Source: Clostridia bacterium (GTDB taxonomy: Bacteria > Bacillota > Peptococcia > DRI-13 > UBA5745). Taken from it: a stretch of DNA of 64,000 nt. Where the stretch lies: NCBI GenBank assembly GCA_018434325.1, contig JAHDPO010000002.1, forward strand, positions 124,001 to 188,000, read 5' to 3'. The position numbers and the translations under genes are program-made. The first letter of the stretch is position 1, and every line of letters starts with the position of its first letter. The notes below the pieces were generated by a model. That model was not told the DNA's origin and ran no database searches. It saw only the letters and a list, made by a program, of their open reading frames with translations. Shown here in pieces: positions 51,996-61,190 of this stretch.

Positions 51996-53204
51996 TTATA
52001 GTTTAGCGCCGTCGTAACGCCGGGTCATGATGTAACAAAGTAGCCCTGTGGCCGCTAAAGCAATGCCGGACCAGAAAAACCAGCGGTCTACACCGATAAG
52101 TTCGCTGACCGGTCCGGCCAGTAAAAGCCCGATAGGCATGGCCAAGGTCATGCCGGTCATCATCAGGGAAAAAACCTTGCCCATCACTTCCGGTGCAATA
52201 GTTTCTTGCGTATAAGCCATAAGAGGTACATTGATAAAAGTTCCGGTACAGCCCATGACAAAGCAGCATAAGGCAAAGGCGGCAAACCCGCCGGGAGGCA
52301 GTAAACCGCTGATAGCAGAGGCTGCGCCCAGGGCGCCGATAGCCAGAGCTACCATGAGGAAACGACGTTTTATACCGCCCCAGACGCCGATAACCAAGGA
52401 GGAAGCCAACAGGCCGCCGGCAAAAATAAACTCAACGATGCTGTTGTGCCAGGCTGTCCCCATAAAGTGAGAGTATACTAAAAGTGGAAAAAGAGAACCA
52501 AGAGGCATATATAAAACATTGCAGAGCAGCATAGCGGGAAGCACTGCCATCAGAGGCTTGTTTTCCCGGATGGCAGCAAATCCCTGTCGCCAGTCGGAAA
52601 GAAAATCCGGCTTCTCGGCACTTTGAGGAATATCCGGGATTTTTACAAAAAGCAGACAGATGATTGCGAAGGCGGCGCCGGCAATATCCACCAGCATGAT
52701 GCTGGCGATGGGAAACATGCCCATAAGGGCTGCACCCAAAACAGGTCCCAGCATACTGGAAATGGAATTGATCAGGTTGCCCCAGCCGCCTGCCTTGGTC
52801 AGCATTTCAGCAGGTACCAGCATGGGAATAGCTGCTTGTATGGCCGGTCCATGAAAAGTATTCCCTACCCCCCGTAGAAACAAAATAAAAAACAGAAACC
52901 AGACCGGCGGCGTTTGCAGCAGCAAAAAAGCAATGCCCAATATGACGCTGGAAAGGGCAACTAACCCGTCGGCGGCTATCATAACTTTGCGCCGGTTGTA
53001 GCGGTCAATCCATACCCCGGCAAAGGGGCCGATTACCATATTGGGAATGAAGGCTATAACGGTGGATAAAGTCAAAACCAGGGCTGATTTGGTTTGTACT
53101 GTCAGCCACCAGATTACAGCGAATTGGACGGCGGCAGAACCTAAAAGGGAGAAAGCCTGCCCTGCATAGATGATAAAAAACTGCTTTTTCCAATGTATAT
53201 TCAT
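51996..53204 (-). CDS. MFS exporter (MFS_3/macrolide efflux type)
   Basis: The 402-residue membrane protein has about twelve spans and the MFS_3 motifs GQAFSLLGSAAVQFAVIWWL, FAGVWIDRYNRRKVMI and FINVPLMAYTQETI. Relatives export macrolides or siderophores such as enterobactin. It is a single gene; the substrate cannot be deduced. Confidence 0.85.
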   Translation of the reverse strand: MNIHWKKQFFIIYAGQAFSLLGSAAVQFAVIWWLTVQTKSALVLTLSTVIAFIPNMVIGPFAGVWIDRYNRRKVMIAADGLVALSSVILGIAFLLLQTPPVWFLFFILFLRGVGNTFHGPAIQAAIPMLVPAEMLTKAGGWGNLINSISSMLGPVLGAALMGMFPIASIMLVDIAGAAFAIICLLFVKIPDIPQSAEKPDFLSDWRQGFAAIRENKPLMAVLPAMLLCNVLYMPLGSLFPLLVYSHFMGTAWHNSIVEFIFAGGLLASSLVIGVWGGIKRRFLMVALAIGALGAASAISGLLPPGGFAAFALCCFVMGCTGTFINVPLMAYTQETIAPEVMGKVFSLMMTGMTLAMPIGLLLAGPVSELIGVDRWFFWSGIALAATGLLCYIMTRRYDGAKL

Positions 53205-53465
53205 AGATGAATCTCTCCTATAATCCTATTTTTCAGCATGACAAATAAGCCTTTTAAAGGCTAAGGAAGAAAGATTGGATTACAGGAATAAAGACTGCAT
53301 GAAATAGCTCCTTTAAATTGAATTATTTTTAGTTTACCATGGTTGATATGCCGCCGCAAGCAAGCTGTTGCTGGAAGAATGCCAAATAAAGACGGCGGTT
53401 GAGGAGCAAACTACAAAAGGGTAAGGCAATTCTATTAATAAGGCAATAAAAAAGGTGGGGAAAAA

Positions 53466-54149
53466 ATGAGTTCCTTTCAGGAAAAAAGCCGGGGTGATCG
53501 ACAAGAAAACCAAAGGCTGTTTAATGAAATAAACAAGCATCTTCTGGAGGATGAGAAACCCTCGGTTTATTTGGAGGCTTTGCGCCGGTCGGGTGCTTGG
53601 CGGCCAACGGCTTTTGCCATATTGGAGGAGCTGAGCCGGACGCCTCAGTCTGCCCGGCATCATCCCGAAGGTGACGTCTGGCGCCATACCTTGATGGTGG
53701 TGGATCAAGCCGCCCGGCACAAGGCTCGCAGCTCCCAGCCCCAAGCCTTTATGTGGGCGGCCTTGCTTCACGATATCGGCAAGCCGGCCACTACGGAATG
53801 GGCCGGCGGTAAATGCCGGGCCTACGACCATGATAAAGCCGGGGCCAAATTAGCCGAAGAGATTCTTACTGCCGGCGGCCTTGCTTTGCCGCCGGAATTT
53901 ATAGCGTCGGTAAGGACTTTGGTGCGCTTCCATATGCATATCCTGTATGTGGTGAAAGACATGCCCTATGGGGATTTAGCTGCTTTGCGGGAACAGGCCG
54001 ACATTGATGATGTGGCTCTGCTGGGCCTCTGCGACCGTTTGGGCAGAGGCGGCCTGAACGAAAAAGCCAAAAAGCAGGAAGAAGAAAGCGTGGCGCTGTT
54101 TTTGCGGAAATGCCGGCCGGTAAAAGACAGGGATAAAAGACAGAGATAG
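53466..54149 (+). CDS. HD-domain phosphohydrolase
   Basis: The 227-residue product has a metal-binding HD domain: HHPEGDVWRHTLMV, WAALLHDIGKP and YDHDKAGAKLAEEI supply His, His-Asp and His/Asp ligands, then RFHMHIL. The arrangement resembles the HD part of bacterial CCA-adding enzymes, but the nucleotidyltransferase part is missing, so the substrate may be a nucleotide or RNA 2',3'-phosphate. Its stop codon is 3 bp from the convergent kinase gene. Confidence 0.8.
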   Translation: MSSFQEKSRGDRQENQRLFNEINKHLLEDEKPSVYLEALRRSGAWRPTAFAILEELSRTPQSARHHPEGDVWRHTLMVVDQAARHKARSSQPQAFMWAALLHDIGKPATTEWAGGKCRAYDHDKAGAKLAEEILTAGGLALPPEFIASVRTLVRFHMHILYVVKDMPYGDLAALREQADIDDVALLGLCDRLGRGGLNEKAKKQEEESVALFLRKCRPVKDRDKRQR

Positions 54150-54152
54150 CTT

Positions 54153-55328
54153 TCAACTCCATTTGTCCGGCGGCAGCCAAGTCTGCAAAACTCGTTGGAT
54201 TTCGCTGTTTTCCAGGGGCTTGGCCAGAAAATCGTTCATGCCGCTTTGCAGGAACAGCTCCCGGACATCGCCTATGACATTGGCGGTCAGCGCCACAATG
54301 GGTATTCTGGCAAAACGCTCCCCGGCCAAAGCCCGGATCATTCTGGTGGCGTCTATGCCGTCAATTTGCGGCATCAGGTGATCCATAAAGATAATATCGA
54401 ATTCCTTCTCCTGTACCAGGGCCAGCGCTTCCCTGCCGGAGCGGGCGGCGCTGACCGTGGCGCCGTGAAAAAGCAGAGCGTTTTCCGTGATGATCAGGCT
54501 AATGTCGTCGTCATCCACAATCAAGGCATGAACATTCCGTAATTGCAGAGCAGGCATCGGCGATCTTTTGATTTTGTTTCGATCAGGATTGCCGGTTTTT
54601 TCATTTAAAGGGGCATTGCTATCAACTGATTGCTGCATGACGTAAAAAGAAAAGCGCGAGCCTTGGCCGTAAACGCTTTCTACCTGCAGCTCTCCTCCCA
54701 TCAGCTCCACCAGGCTTTTGCAAATGGGCAGACCTAAGCCGGCTCCTTCGGCGCCGTGGTTTTTCCGGGTGTCCAGCTGAGAGAAGCTGTCAAACAAAAG
54801 GGGGATTTGTTCCCGGCGGATGCCGATGCCGGTGTCTTCCACAGAAATCATCAGCTTGCATAAGTCTGAGGCGGCAAGGGCTTCTGTCCGGATAGAAAAA
54901 ACGATACGGCCGGCATTAGTGAATTTTACGGCGTTGGTAAGCAAGTTGCTGGCAGTCTGCTTGATCCGCATTACATCGCCGATCAATTCCCCGGGCAGGG
55001 CCGGATCATCGTCGATAATGAAGTCAATGGGCTTATGGCCGATGGCCAGGCGGGTCATGGCGGTGATATCATCGATCAGGGAATGGACGGCGTATTTTTC
55101 ATTGACAATCTTTAAAGCCCCTGCCTCAAGCCTGGAAAAGTCTAAAATATCGTTGATGATGAGGAGCAGGGATTGACCGGCCTGTCTGATATAGTGAAGG
55201 TATTCCAAGGCTGTTTCCTGGGGGAAACTGCCCAGGGCCAGATCCGTCATGCCTAAAATCGTATTTACGGGGGTTCGAAGTTCGTGGCTCATGTTGGCAA
55301 GGAACGGGGAATTAGTGTTTGCAGCCAT
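54153..55328 (-). CDS. Hybrid histidine kinase without sensor domain
   Basis: The 391-residue protein starts at the phosphoacceptor helix (FLANMSHELRTP, His15), continues with an ATPase domain (N box LLTNAVKFT, G1 EDTGIGI, G2 GAGLGLPI) and ends with a receiver domain (VDDDDIS, acceptor aspartate in DIIFMDHLMP). There is no input domain or membrane segment. AAGAGGTG precedes the ATG, and the gene follows the lipoprotein gene by 10 bp, so the lipoprotein cannot be fused to it but may be functionally linked. Either a soluble kinase that relies on a partner or a trimmed former sensor kinase. Confidence 0.85.
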   Translation of the reverse strand: MAANTNSPFLANMSHELRTPVNTILGMTDLALGSFPQETALEYLHYIRQAGQSLLLIINDILDFSRLEAGALKIVNEKYAVHSLIDDITAMTRLAIGHKPIDFIIDDDPALPGELIGDVMRIKQTASNLLTNAVKFTNAGRIVFSIRTEALAASDLCKLMISVEDTGIGIRREQIPLLFDSFSQLDTRKNHGAEGAGLGLPICKSLVELMGGELQVESVYGQGSRFSFYVMQQSVDSNAPLNEKTGNPDRNKIKRSPMPALQLRNVHALIVDDDDISLIITENALLFHGATVSAARSGREALALVQEKEFDIIFMDHLMPQIDGIDATRMIRALAGERFARIPIVALTANVIGDVRELFLQSGMNDFLAKPLENSEIQRVLQTWLPPDKWS

Positions 55329-55338
55329 ACCGCACCTC

Positions 55339-56943
55339 TTATCCGCCGATATAGAGATGTTCTATAGGGGGAACGGCGACGGGCAGCTTTGTACCATCCG
55401 GGTATAAACGGTAGCAGTGATTTTCATCGGTATATATGATTAACGAGCCCCATACGAAATGGCGTATGGGCACAAAGGTATTTTCCATCAGTATTTCTCC
55501 TTTAAGATTTTCTACGGAATAAACAATTCCCGTAGAATAGCCGTCGGCTATTATGATAAAAGGACCCAGTTCTCTGACATAGGCGTTAACCGGGTATTCC
55601 TTAATTATTTGGCCTGCCTCATCGGTTAAAGCGTAACGGGAGCCCTGACGGTCATAGGCGTATTGCAAATGGGGATTGATCACTTCCCAGGGTGTTTCCC
55701 TTTTTTCCGTCAATATGCCGTCCTTGCCGTAAGTTAAATACAGAGAAGGCAAGTCTCTGTCCCGCAGCTGGACGGTTAGCAGCTCTCCTTCGTATTTTAT
55801 GTCGGAGTACAGAGCATTGGTGCTATAACTTTCCACGGCCTGCCGAATCTCATCGGAATAAGGAAAATCAGCCCTCTCCCCTGCCGAAGTGACGGCGGTA
55901 AAAGCGCCGTGTTTTTCGATGTAGAGGTTTCGTCCGGGAATATAGTAGTTGCTGAAACCGGTATCGGTTAAAATATGGTTGCCGCGGCTGTCTAAAACCG
56001 TTATTTTATTGCGGCTTTCATCGCTGTCGAGATGGAGGTATACGGTGAGGCCGTCATATGAAAAAGCGTAGACCGGCACAGCGACATTGGGAGGATAAAT
56101 ACCGGGGATATCGGTGGTTACCAGAGTTTCTTCCATGCCCTGCATATTGTAACGGCTGGGAGCGCAGTAGATATTGGCGTTGTCAAAGGTGTAAAAGCTG
56201 TTGCCCTGCACATCCATGAGCATGGCAATGCCGTCCTTGACGGCCAGGCAGAACCTTTCGTAAATTTCTAAACGGCTGAATACAAAAGGCAAAACCTCTT
56301 CGCCTGTACGGACGTCCACTAATCCATAGAGCTTTTGCGACCAGTCCCGGGGGTCGGTGCGCTTAGACAGCACAATATAACCGCCCCATTCTGTGGGAAC
56401 GGGAGCAATGCCTTCTCCTTCGTCGTAATCCACATCATAGAGGAAGCCGGTAAGAATTTGTCCCTCTTTCGTCATGACGGCATTCAAACGGTCGGCATTG
56501 CCCAGCAGGATACAGGAATCCAGCACATTATAAAATTCGGCCTCTGCCGGCACCGGAATCAACTGGCCGGCTTCATCAAGGAAATTGACGGGGCCCTTTA
56601 TGATGTATTCATAGATAGTGCCTTCGGAAATCAGCGGCTGTACCGCTAATTCGGGGAAGTAAGCCGGCAGGGGCTGAGGCCAGGTCAGGCCGGTAACGGC
56701 AGCGCCCCACTCAAAAGTCAGGGGCTCCGTATCGCCGCCGGAGCCAGAGCCGGCGGTTTCGCCGCCATTGGCCGGTATAGACTCTTGCCCCTGATTCCCC
56801 TGATTGCCTTGATTTGGTCCGCCGACGGTTCCTGGGCCGGAGGCTGCGGGCGTTCCGCCGGCAGGCTGGTCCCCGCAGGCCGATAAACTTGCCATAAAAA
56901 ATAAAAGAAGTAAGAATAGGCCCAGAGGGCGCAGAATCTTCAT
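55339..56943 (-). CDS. WG-repeat-like lipoprotein
   Basis: The 534-residue product has a lipoprotein signal (FMASLSAC, Cys23), a Gly/Asn/Gln-rich linker and then repeated units of the WG/KWG kind, such as YGLVDVRTGEEVLPFVFSRL and YALTDEAGQIIKEYPV. It should be a surface-bound beta-repeat protein. GGAGGAT precedes the ATG. It directly precedes the sensorless histidine kinase gene, which suggests, without proof, a shared role. Confidence 0.75.
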   Translation of the reverse strand: MKILRPLGLFLLLLFFMASLSACGDQPAGGTPAASGPGTVGGPNQGNQGNQGQESIPANGGETAGSGSGGDTEPLTFEWGAAVTGLTWPQPLPAYFPELAVQPLISEGTIYEYIIKGPVNFLDEAGQLIPVPAEAEFYNVLDSCILLGNADRLNAVMTKEGQILTGFLYDVDYDEGEGIAPVPTEWGGYIVLSKRTDPRDWSQKLYGLVDVRTGEEVLPFVFSRLEIYERFCLAVKDGIAMLMDVQGNSFYTFDNANIYCAPSRYNMQGMEETLVTTDIPGIYPPNVAVPVYAFSYDGLTVYLHLDSDESRNKITVLDSRGNHILTDTGFSNYYIPGRNLYIEKHGAFTAVTSAGERADFPYSDEIRQAVESYSTNALYSDIKYEGELLTVQLRDRDLPSLYLTYGKDGILTEKRETPWEVINPHLQYAYDRQGSRYALTDEAGQIIKEYPVNAYVRELGPFIIIADGYSTGIVYSVENLKGEILMENTFVPIRHFVWGSLIIYTDENHCYRLYPDGTKLPVAVPPIEHLYIGG

Positions 56944-56987
56944 TGCCGGTATCCTCCATTTTGACTTGTCCGGGCAGAGCTCAGCCT

Positions 56988-57449
56988 TTACATGGCGCGC
57001 AAATACTCCAGAATTTCGGCGGCATTGGTGTCGGGCTTTACTTTGGGGATCACATGCTCAATATTGCCCTCTTCGTCGATGAGATAGGTGGCTCTGACTA
57101 CGCCCATGCTGACCTTGCCGTAAAGCTTCTTTTCCTGCCAGACGTCATAGGCTTTGATGGCGGTGAGCTCCGGGTCTGAAAGCAGAATAAAGGGCAGATT
57201 ATACTTTTCGGCAAACTTTTGATGAGAGGCGATGCTGTCCTTGCTGACGCCGATTACCGCCACATCCCGTTTTTTAAACTCTTCGTAGGCGCCGGCAAAG
57301 GCGCAGGCCTGTTTACTGCAACCCGGTGTGTTGTCCTTGGGATAGAAATAGAGAACGACCTTTTTGCCTTTAAAATCCGCCAGGGAAACAGGGTTCCCCT
57401 CCTTATCGGCTAAAGTAAAATCAGGGGCTTTCGTTTTTGCTGCCAGCAT
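56988..57449 (-). CDS. bcp: Thiol peroxidase Bcp (peroxiredoxin Q)
   Basis: The 153-residue product has the Bcp start and active site YPKDNTPGCSKQACAF with both cysteines four residues apart, then GVSKDS and LLSDPE. It reduces peroxides with thioredoxin. AAAGGAGG precedes the ATG; the gene follows yaaA by 14 bp. Confidence 0.94.
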   Translation of the reverse strand: MLAAKTKAPDFTLADKEGNPVSLADFKGKKVVLYFYPKDNTPGCSKQACAFAGAYEEFKKRDVAVIGVSKDSIASHQKFAEKYNLPFILLSDPELTAIKAYDVWQEKKLYGKVSMGVVRATYLIDEEGNIEHVIPKVKPDTNAAEILEYLRAM

Positions 57450-57463
57450 GTGTGCTGCCTCCT

Positions 57464-58222
57464 TTATATTGATCTCCGAGCAGTATTAATAAAGACGTAA
57501 TGATCGGGGCTTGAATGCTCTTCGGAATAGGCATAGCCTAAACGGTCAAAGGCTTTAATGTCCTCAGCCTGCGTCATCTGATGCTCCGCCAAAAAACGCA
57601 CCATCTCGCCCCGGGCCATTTTGCATAAAGTACCTTTTTCGATAAGCTTACCCTCTTTCAGTTCGCCAAAGCCGCAGGTCAGAAAGAAAACATCCTTTGG
57701 CAAATGGGCGGAAATGATTTTGCTGTATTCGAAAGAGGCCAAATTCAAAATAAAATCGCTTTCCCGGCAAAGCTGGCGGCAAAGCTTGTCCCCCCAGAAT
57801 TCATAAAGATTGCGGCTTTGGCCGGCGGCCAGCCTGGCCTGCATCTCCAAACGATAAGGAACCACGCCGTCAAAGGGGCGCAGCAGTCCATAAAACCCCG
57901 ATAAAATACGCAGATGCTCTTTAACGTAATCAAACTGTCCGTACTCAAAGACGGCAGGCGCCATGTATTGATATTGGATGCCTTCGTAAGAAAGAATGGC
58001 GGGGGTGAGCTGGCTGTGCAAGTCCATATGCAGCAGCCGGCTGCGGTTGAGCTCCGCCAAAGCGTCGCTGCAGCCCCAAAGAGCTTTTAGCTCCGGGTAG
58101 CTCATCGCTTTCAGCTGCCGCAAAAGCTGAGCGGCCTCCGGCAAAAACTGCGGCAGGCTCTCCGGAGGCAAGCCGTCGGTATCGATATTCATTTTTTTGG
58201 CCGGCGAGATGATGATTCTCAT
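57464..58222 (-). CDS. yaaA: YaaA-family peroxide stress protein
   Basis: The 252-residue product starts with the family signature IIISPAKKM and has GFYGLLRPFDGVVPYRLEM and ASFEYSK. YaaA in Escherichia lowers free iron and protects DNA during peroxide stress. It lies 7 bp after the PucR gene and 14 bp before bcp, giving a small peroxide-defence pair. Confidence 0.93.
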   Translation of the reverse strand: MRIIISPAKKMNIDTDGLPPESLPQFLPEAAQLLRQLKAMSYPELKALWGCSDALAELNRSRLLHMDLHSQLTPAILSYEGIQYQYMAPAVFEYGQFDYVKEHLRILSGFYGLLRPFDGVVPYRLEMQARLAAGQSRNLYEFWGDKLCRQLCRESDFILNLASFEYSKIISAHLPKDVFFLTCGFGELKEGKLIEKGTLCKMARGEMVRFLAEHQMTQAEDIKAFDRLGYAYSEEHSSPDHYVFINTARRSI

Positions 58223-58229
58223 GATGATA

Positions 58230-59822
58230 TTATAGATGAAAAGCCAGCTTTTGGGAATAGCTTAAGTACAGGCGGATGCAAAGCTCAAACAGGAATAACT
58301 CATTGTGATTATTCAAGGACATACCCGTCAGCTCTTCAATTTTATTGAGCCGGTAAAGCAGGGATTGCCTGTGCAAATGAAGGGCTTTGGAAGTTTTGCA
58401 TACGTTGTAATTGTTATTGATGTATGCCTTTAACGTATTCATCAGATTCAACTTATGGTTATGGTCGTGCTCGATCAGCTGCCGCAGCACCGCCAGGGAA
58501 ATTTCTCTTGCCTCGGCGCTGTTGGAAAGCACCGTAAGCATTTTAAAAATATCGGTATCCTCATAAGTGCCCCGGCGGTTGTGATCGCCGGCATTAATGC
58601 AGATATTCAGCGCAAAGTTAGCGTTTTTATAATAGGCGTGAAAATCCGTTTCCGATAGCTTGATTTCGCTGGTGCCCCAATAAGGGCTATAGCCGGCAAA
58701 AAGAGTAAGCAGCTTTTCTTCAAGAGCGTCGATGAAGGCAAAAATACTTTTCTCCGGATTTTGCAGGGTATTTTCTAAATAGATAACGATGATATTCTGA
58801 CGAATCGTAAACATCAGGTGTTTGCCGGCCCGTTTGGCCAGATTCAGCAGCAGGCTTTCCAAAGCCTCTCTTTTTTTGTTCATGAAATGCTCAATAGCCA
58901 TATTATATTCGGTATTATCGGGGTCTCTCAGGCTTGACACAATGCAGGTATAAGGAACATTCAGGTTGAAGCCGAAAAGCGCCCCCCTCAGCTGCAACTC
59001 CTCCCGGTTGTTAAACCTTCCTGCCGCCAGATCCCAGACAAAGTCATTTTTCAGGCTTTCCTTGGTGGTGGAGATAATATCTTCTTTGTTGAACCATAAA
59101 AGTAAAGGCATTAAAACGTATTTTTCGATGCTTTCCAGCTCGGTAATACTTTTTTCCTGCTGGCTGAGAAAATTCAGCAGCAGATAACCGTATATCTTGC
59201 CGTTGGCCTGTATGGTGATTTTTTGCAGATAATTTTCTGTGTTAATCATTGCCGCATCAGAGGCGGCGCCGGCCCGGTAAGGCGGCTTTTTTGGAATGTA
59301 ATCCTTATCCGTTATGACGGCGGTGCATTTTAAAAACTTGGCAATAATTCTGCTGGCGTCGACAAGGCTGGAGGCATTTAGGTAATAATGGAGCAGCTCT
59401 TTTTGCATGGCCTCATAATGCTTAATCATCTTCAGATTTTCATTTTTTAGACGGGTAATGACCTCTTCCATGATTTCCGCAAAACGGCATTCCCAAGGGA
59501 TCATGATGATGGGAAAATGATGCCGGTCGGCAAAATCAAGAATGTTTTGCGGCAAAGTGAAATTATTGCTTTTTACGGCGATAACCATGGCGGCAGCTTG
59601 TGATTCATAAATTTCCCGGACAAATTCCAAAAAGAGCTCCCGGTTATCATAGCAGCCCAAAGCTGTGGTAAGGACCAGCTCTTTCTTGCGGATGAAATTA
59701 TCCACCGGGATCTCAATAACGGAAATGTATTCGACAGCGATAGCCTGGGGATCGCCGATGTCCGTCATTAATTTAGGATCGTAAATACAGTCGAGGGCCA
59801 GAAAATCTTTCAGCGTAAACAT
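58230..59822 (-). CDS. PucR-family transcriptional regulator
   Basis: The 530-residue protein has an N-terminal PucR domain (FTLKDFLAL to about 140), a central GGDEF-like or sensing region, and a C-terminal helix-turn-helix with NTLKAYINNNYNVCKTSKAL and HLHRQSLLYRLNKIEELTG. Relatives control purine and amino acid catabolism. I start it at ATG 59822 with GGGGGAG upstream. It is divergent from the methionine gamma-lyase/peptidase/TRAP genes and is their likely regulator; it also heads the yaaA-bcp run. Confidence 0.87.
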   Translation of the reverse strand: MFTLKDFLALDCIYDPKLMTDIGDPQAIAVEYISVIEIPVDNFIRKKELVLTTALGCYDNRELFLEFVREIYESQAAAMVIAVKSNNFTLPQNILDFADRHHFPIIMIPWECRFAEIMEEVITRLKNENLKMIKHYEAMQKELLHYYLNASSLVDASRIIAKFLKCTAVITDKDYIPKKPPYRAGAASDAAMINTENYLQKITIQANGKIYGYLLLNFLSQQEKSITELESIEKYVLMPLLLWFNKEDIISTTKESLKNDFVWDLAAGRFNNREELQLRGALFGFNLNVPYTCIVSSLRDPDNTEYNMAIEHFMNKKREALESLLLNLAKRAGKHLMFTIRQNIIVIYLENTLQNPEKSIFAFIDALEEKLLTLFAGYSPYWGTSEIKLSETDFHAYYKNANFALNICINAGDHNRRGTYEDTDIFKMLTVLSNSAEAREISLAVLRQLIEHDHNHKLNLMNTLKAYINNNYNVCKTSKALHLHRQSLLYRLNKIEELTGMSLNNHNELFLFELCIRLYLSYSQKLAFHL

Positions 59823-59956
59823 GCTCTCCCCCTCTTCAATATCATGCATAGTGTAAATAAAAAGCCGATTTTTTTCATACAAGATGTAGGATGAACTAAA
59901 AGTGAAATTATTTTATCATATAATTGTGAAAAATCAAGCCGGAAAGGACAAGGAAC

Positions 59957-61129
59957 ATGAAAATAAACACAGAAGTGCTCCATGCGCAACAAATGCATGA
60001 TCCTGTAACAGGCTCTCATGTCAGCCCCCTCTATCAAACCTCCACCTTTGTGCTGCCTAATTTTGACGATGCAGTATACCTGAATCAGAATATTGATAAA
60101 GGCTTTGTCTACAGCAGATTCGCCAACCCTACGGTGGATGAATTGGAAAGAAAGATTGCTCATCTGGAGCATGCGGAAGCGGCTCTCGGCCTGGGTTCGG
60201 GCCTGGGAGCAATTTCTACAGCGATTATGTCTGTGATCAAAGGCGGCGATCACGTTATTTTTGGGGATGTGATTTATGGCTGCACTTTTGCCTTATTTAC
60301 CAAGATCCTTCCCCTGTTTAATGTGGAGTACACTATTGTGGATACCACGCAGCCGGCAGCTCTTCAGGCGGCAATTAAGCCAAACACCACCCTGGTCTAT
60401 GTGGAGACTCCCTCCAACCCGACGCTGAAGATCAGCGATATTGCCGCTATCGCTGAAATTGTCCATAGCCATCAGGGCATAACCATGATCGTGGACAGCA
60501 CCTTCGCCTCTCCTTATCTGCAAAATCCTCTGGATTTGGGAGCAGATCTCGTTGTGCACAGCGCTACAAAATATCTCTGCGGCCATGGTACAGTGACGGC
60601 AGGCGTCATCGCCGGCGATAAAAAACGCATCGACCGCTGCAGGATGCCGTATTTGCAGTGCTTTGGCGCTGTGCTGGATCCCTTTGCCGCCTGGCAGATC
60701 ATGCAGGGCATGAAGACCTTGGCTGTACGGATGGAGCGCCATTGCGAAAACGCCCTGAAGGTTGCCCAGTATCTCGAAAGTCATCCTAAAGTAGATAAAG
60801 TATATTATCCCGGCTTGTCCAGTCATCCCAGTCATGCCACAGCCAAAAAGCAGATGCGGGGTTTTGGCGGCATGATGAGCGTTGATGTTAAAGGCGGTGT
60901 TGACGCCGTAAGGATCGTCATGAATAATGTAAAAGTATTCAGCTTGGCTACCAGCCTTGGCAATGTGGACTCCCTGATTCAGCATTCCCCTTCCATGAGC
61001 CACTTTGACATGACTGCCGAAGAACGTCATGCGGTCAGTATTTTTGACGGTCAGGTGCGGCTGTCGGTGGGCATTGAAGACGCCGATGATTTGATTGCGG
61101 ATTTGAAGCAGGCCTTAGCCTTGATTTAA
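59957..61129 (+). CDS. Methionine gamma-lyase (second canonical copy)
   Basis: The 390-residue PLP enzyme has Lys205 in HSATKYLCGHG and the Tyr-Gly-Cys triad VIYGCTFAL with Cys109, the mark of methionine gamma-lyases. It probably releases methanethiol and 2-oxobutyrate from methionine; cysteine or homocysteine are alternatives. GGAAAGGA precedes the ATG. It is followed by M20 and M24 peptidase genes, suggesting use of peptide- or acyl-bound amino acids. Confidence 0.85.
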   Translation: MKINTEVLHAQQMHDPVTGSHVSPLYQTSTFVLPNFDDAVYLNQNIDKGFVYSRFANPTVDELERKIAHLEHAEAALGLGSGLGAISTAIMSVIKGGDHVIFGDVIYGCTFALFTKILPLFNVEYTIVDTTQPAALQAAIKPNTTLVYVETPSNPTLKISDIAAIAEIVHSHQGITMIVDSTFASPYLQNPLDLGADLVVHSATKYLCGHGTVTAGVIAGDKKRIDRCRMPYLQCFGAVLDPFAAWQIMQGMKTLAVRMERHCENALKVAQYLESHPKVDKVYYPGLSSHPSHATAKKQMRGFGGMMSVDVKGGVDAVRIVMNNVKVFSLATSLGNVDSLIQHSPSMSHFDMTAEERHAVSIFDGQVRLSVGIEDADDLIADLKQALALI

Positions 61130-61190
61130 AATCAGGGCCTAAGGCTTGCGGGAACAGGCGGCCAAGCTTTTCGAAGAGAGGGTTTGCGAA

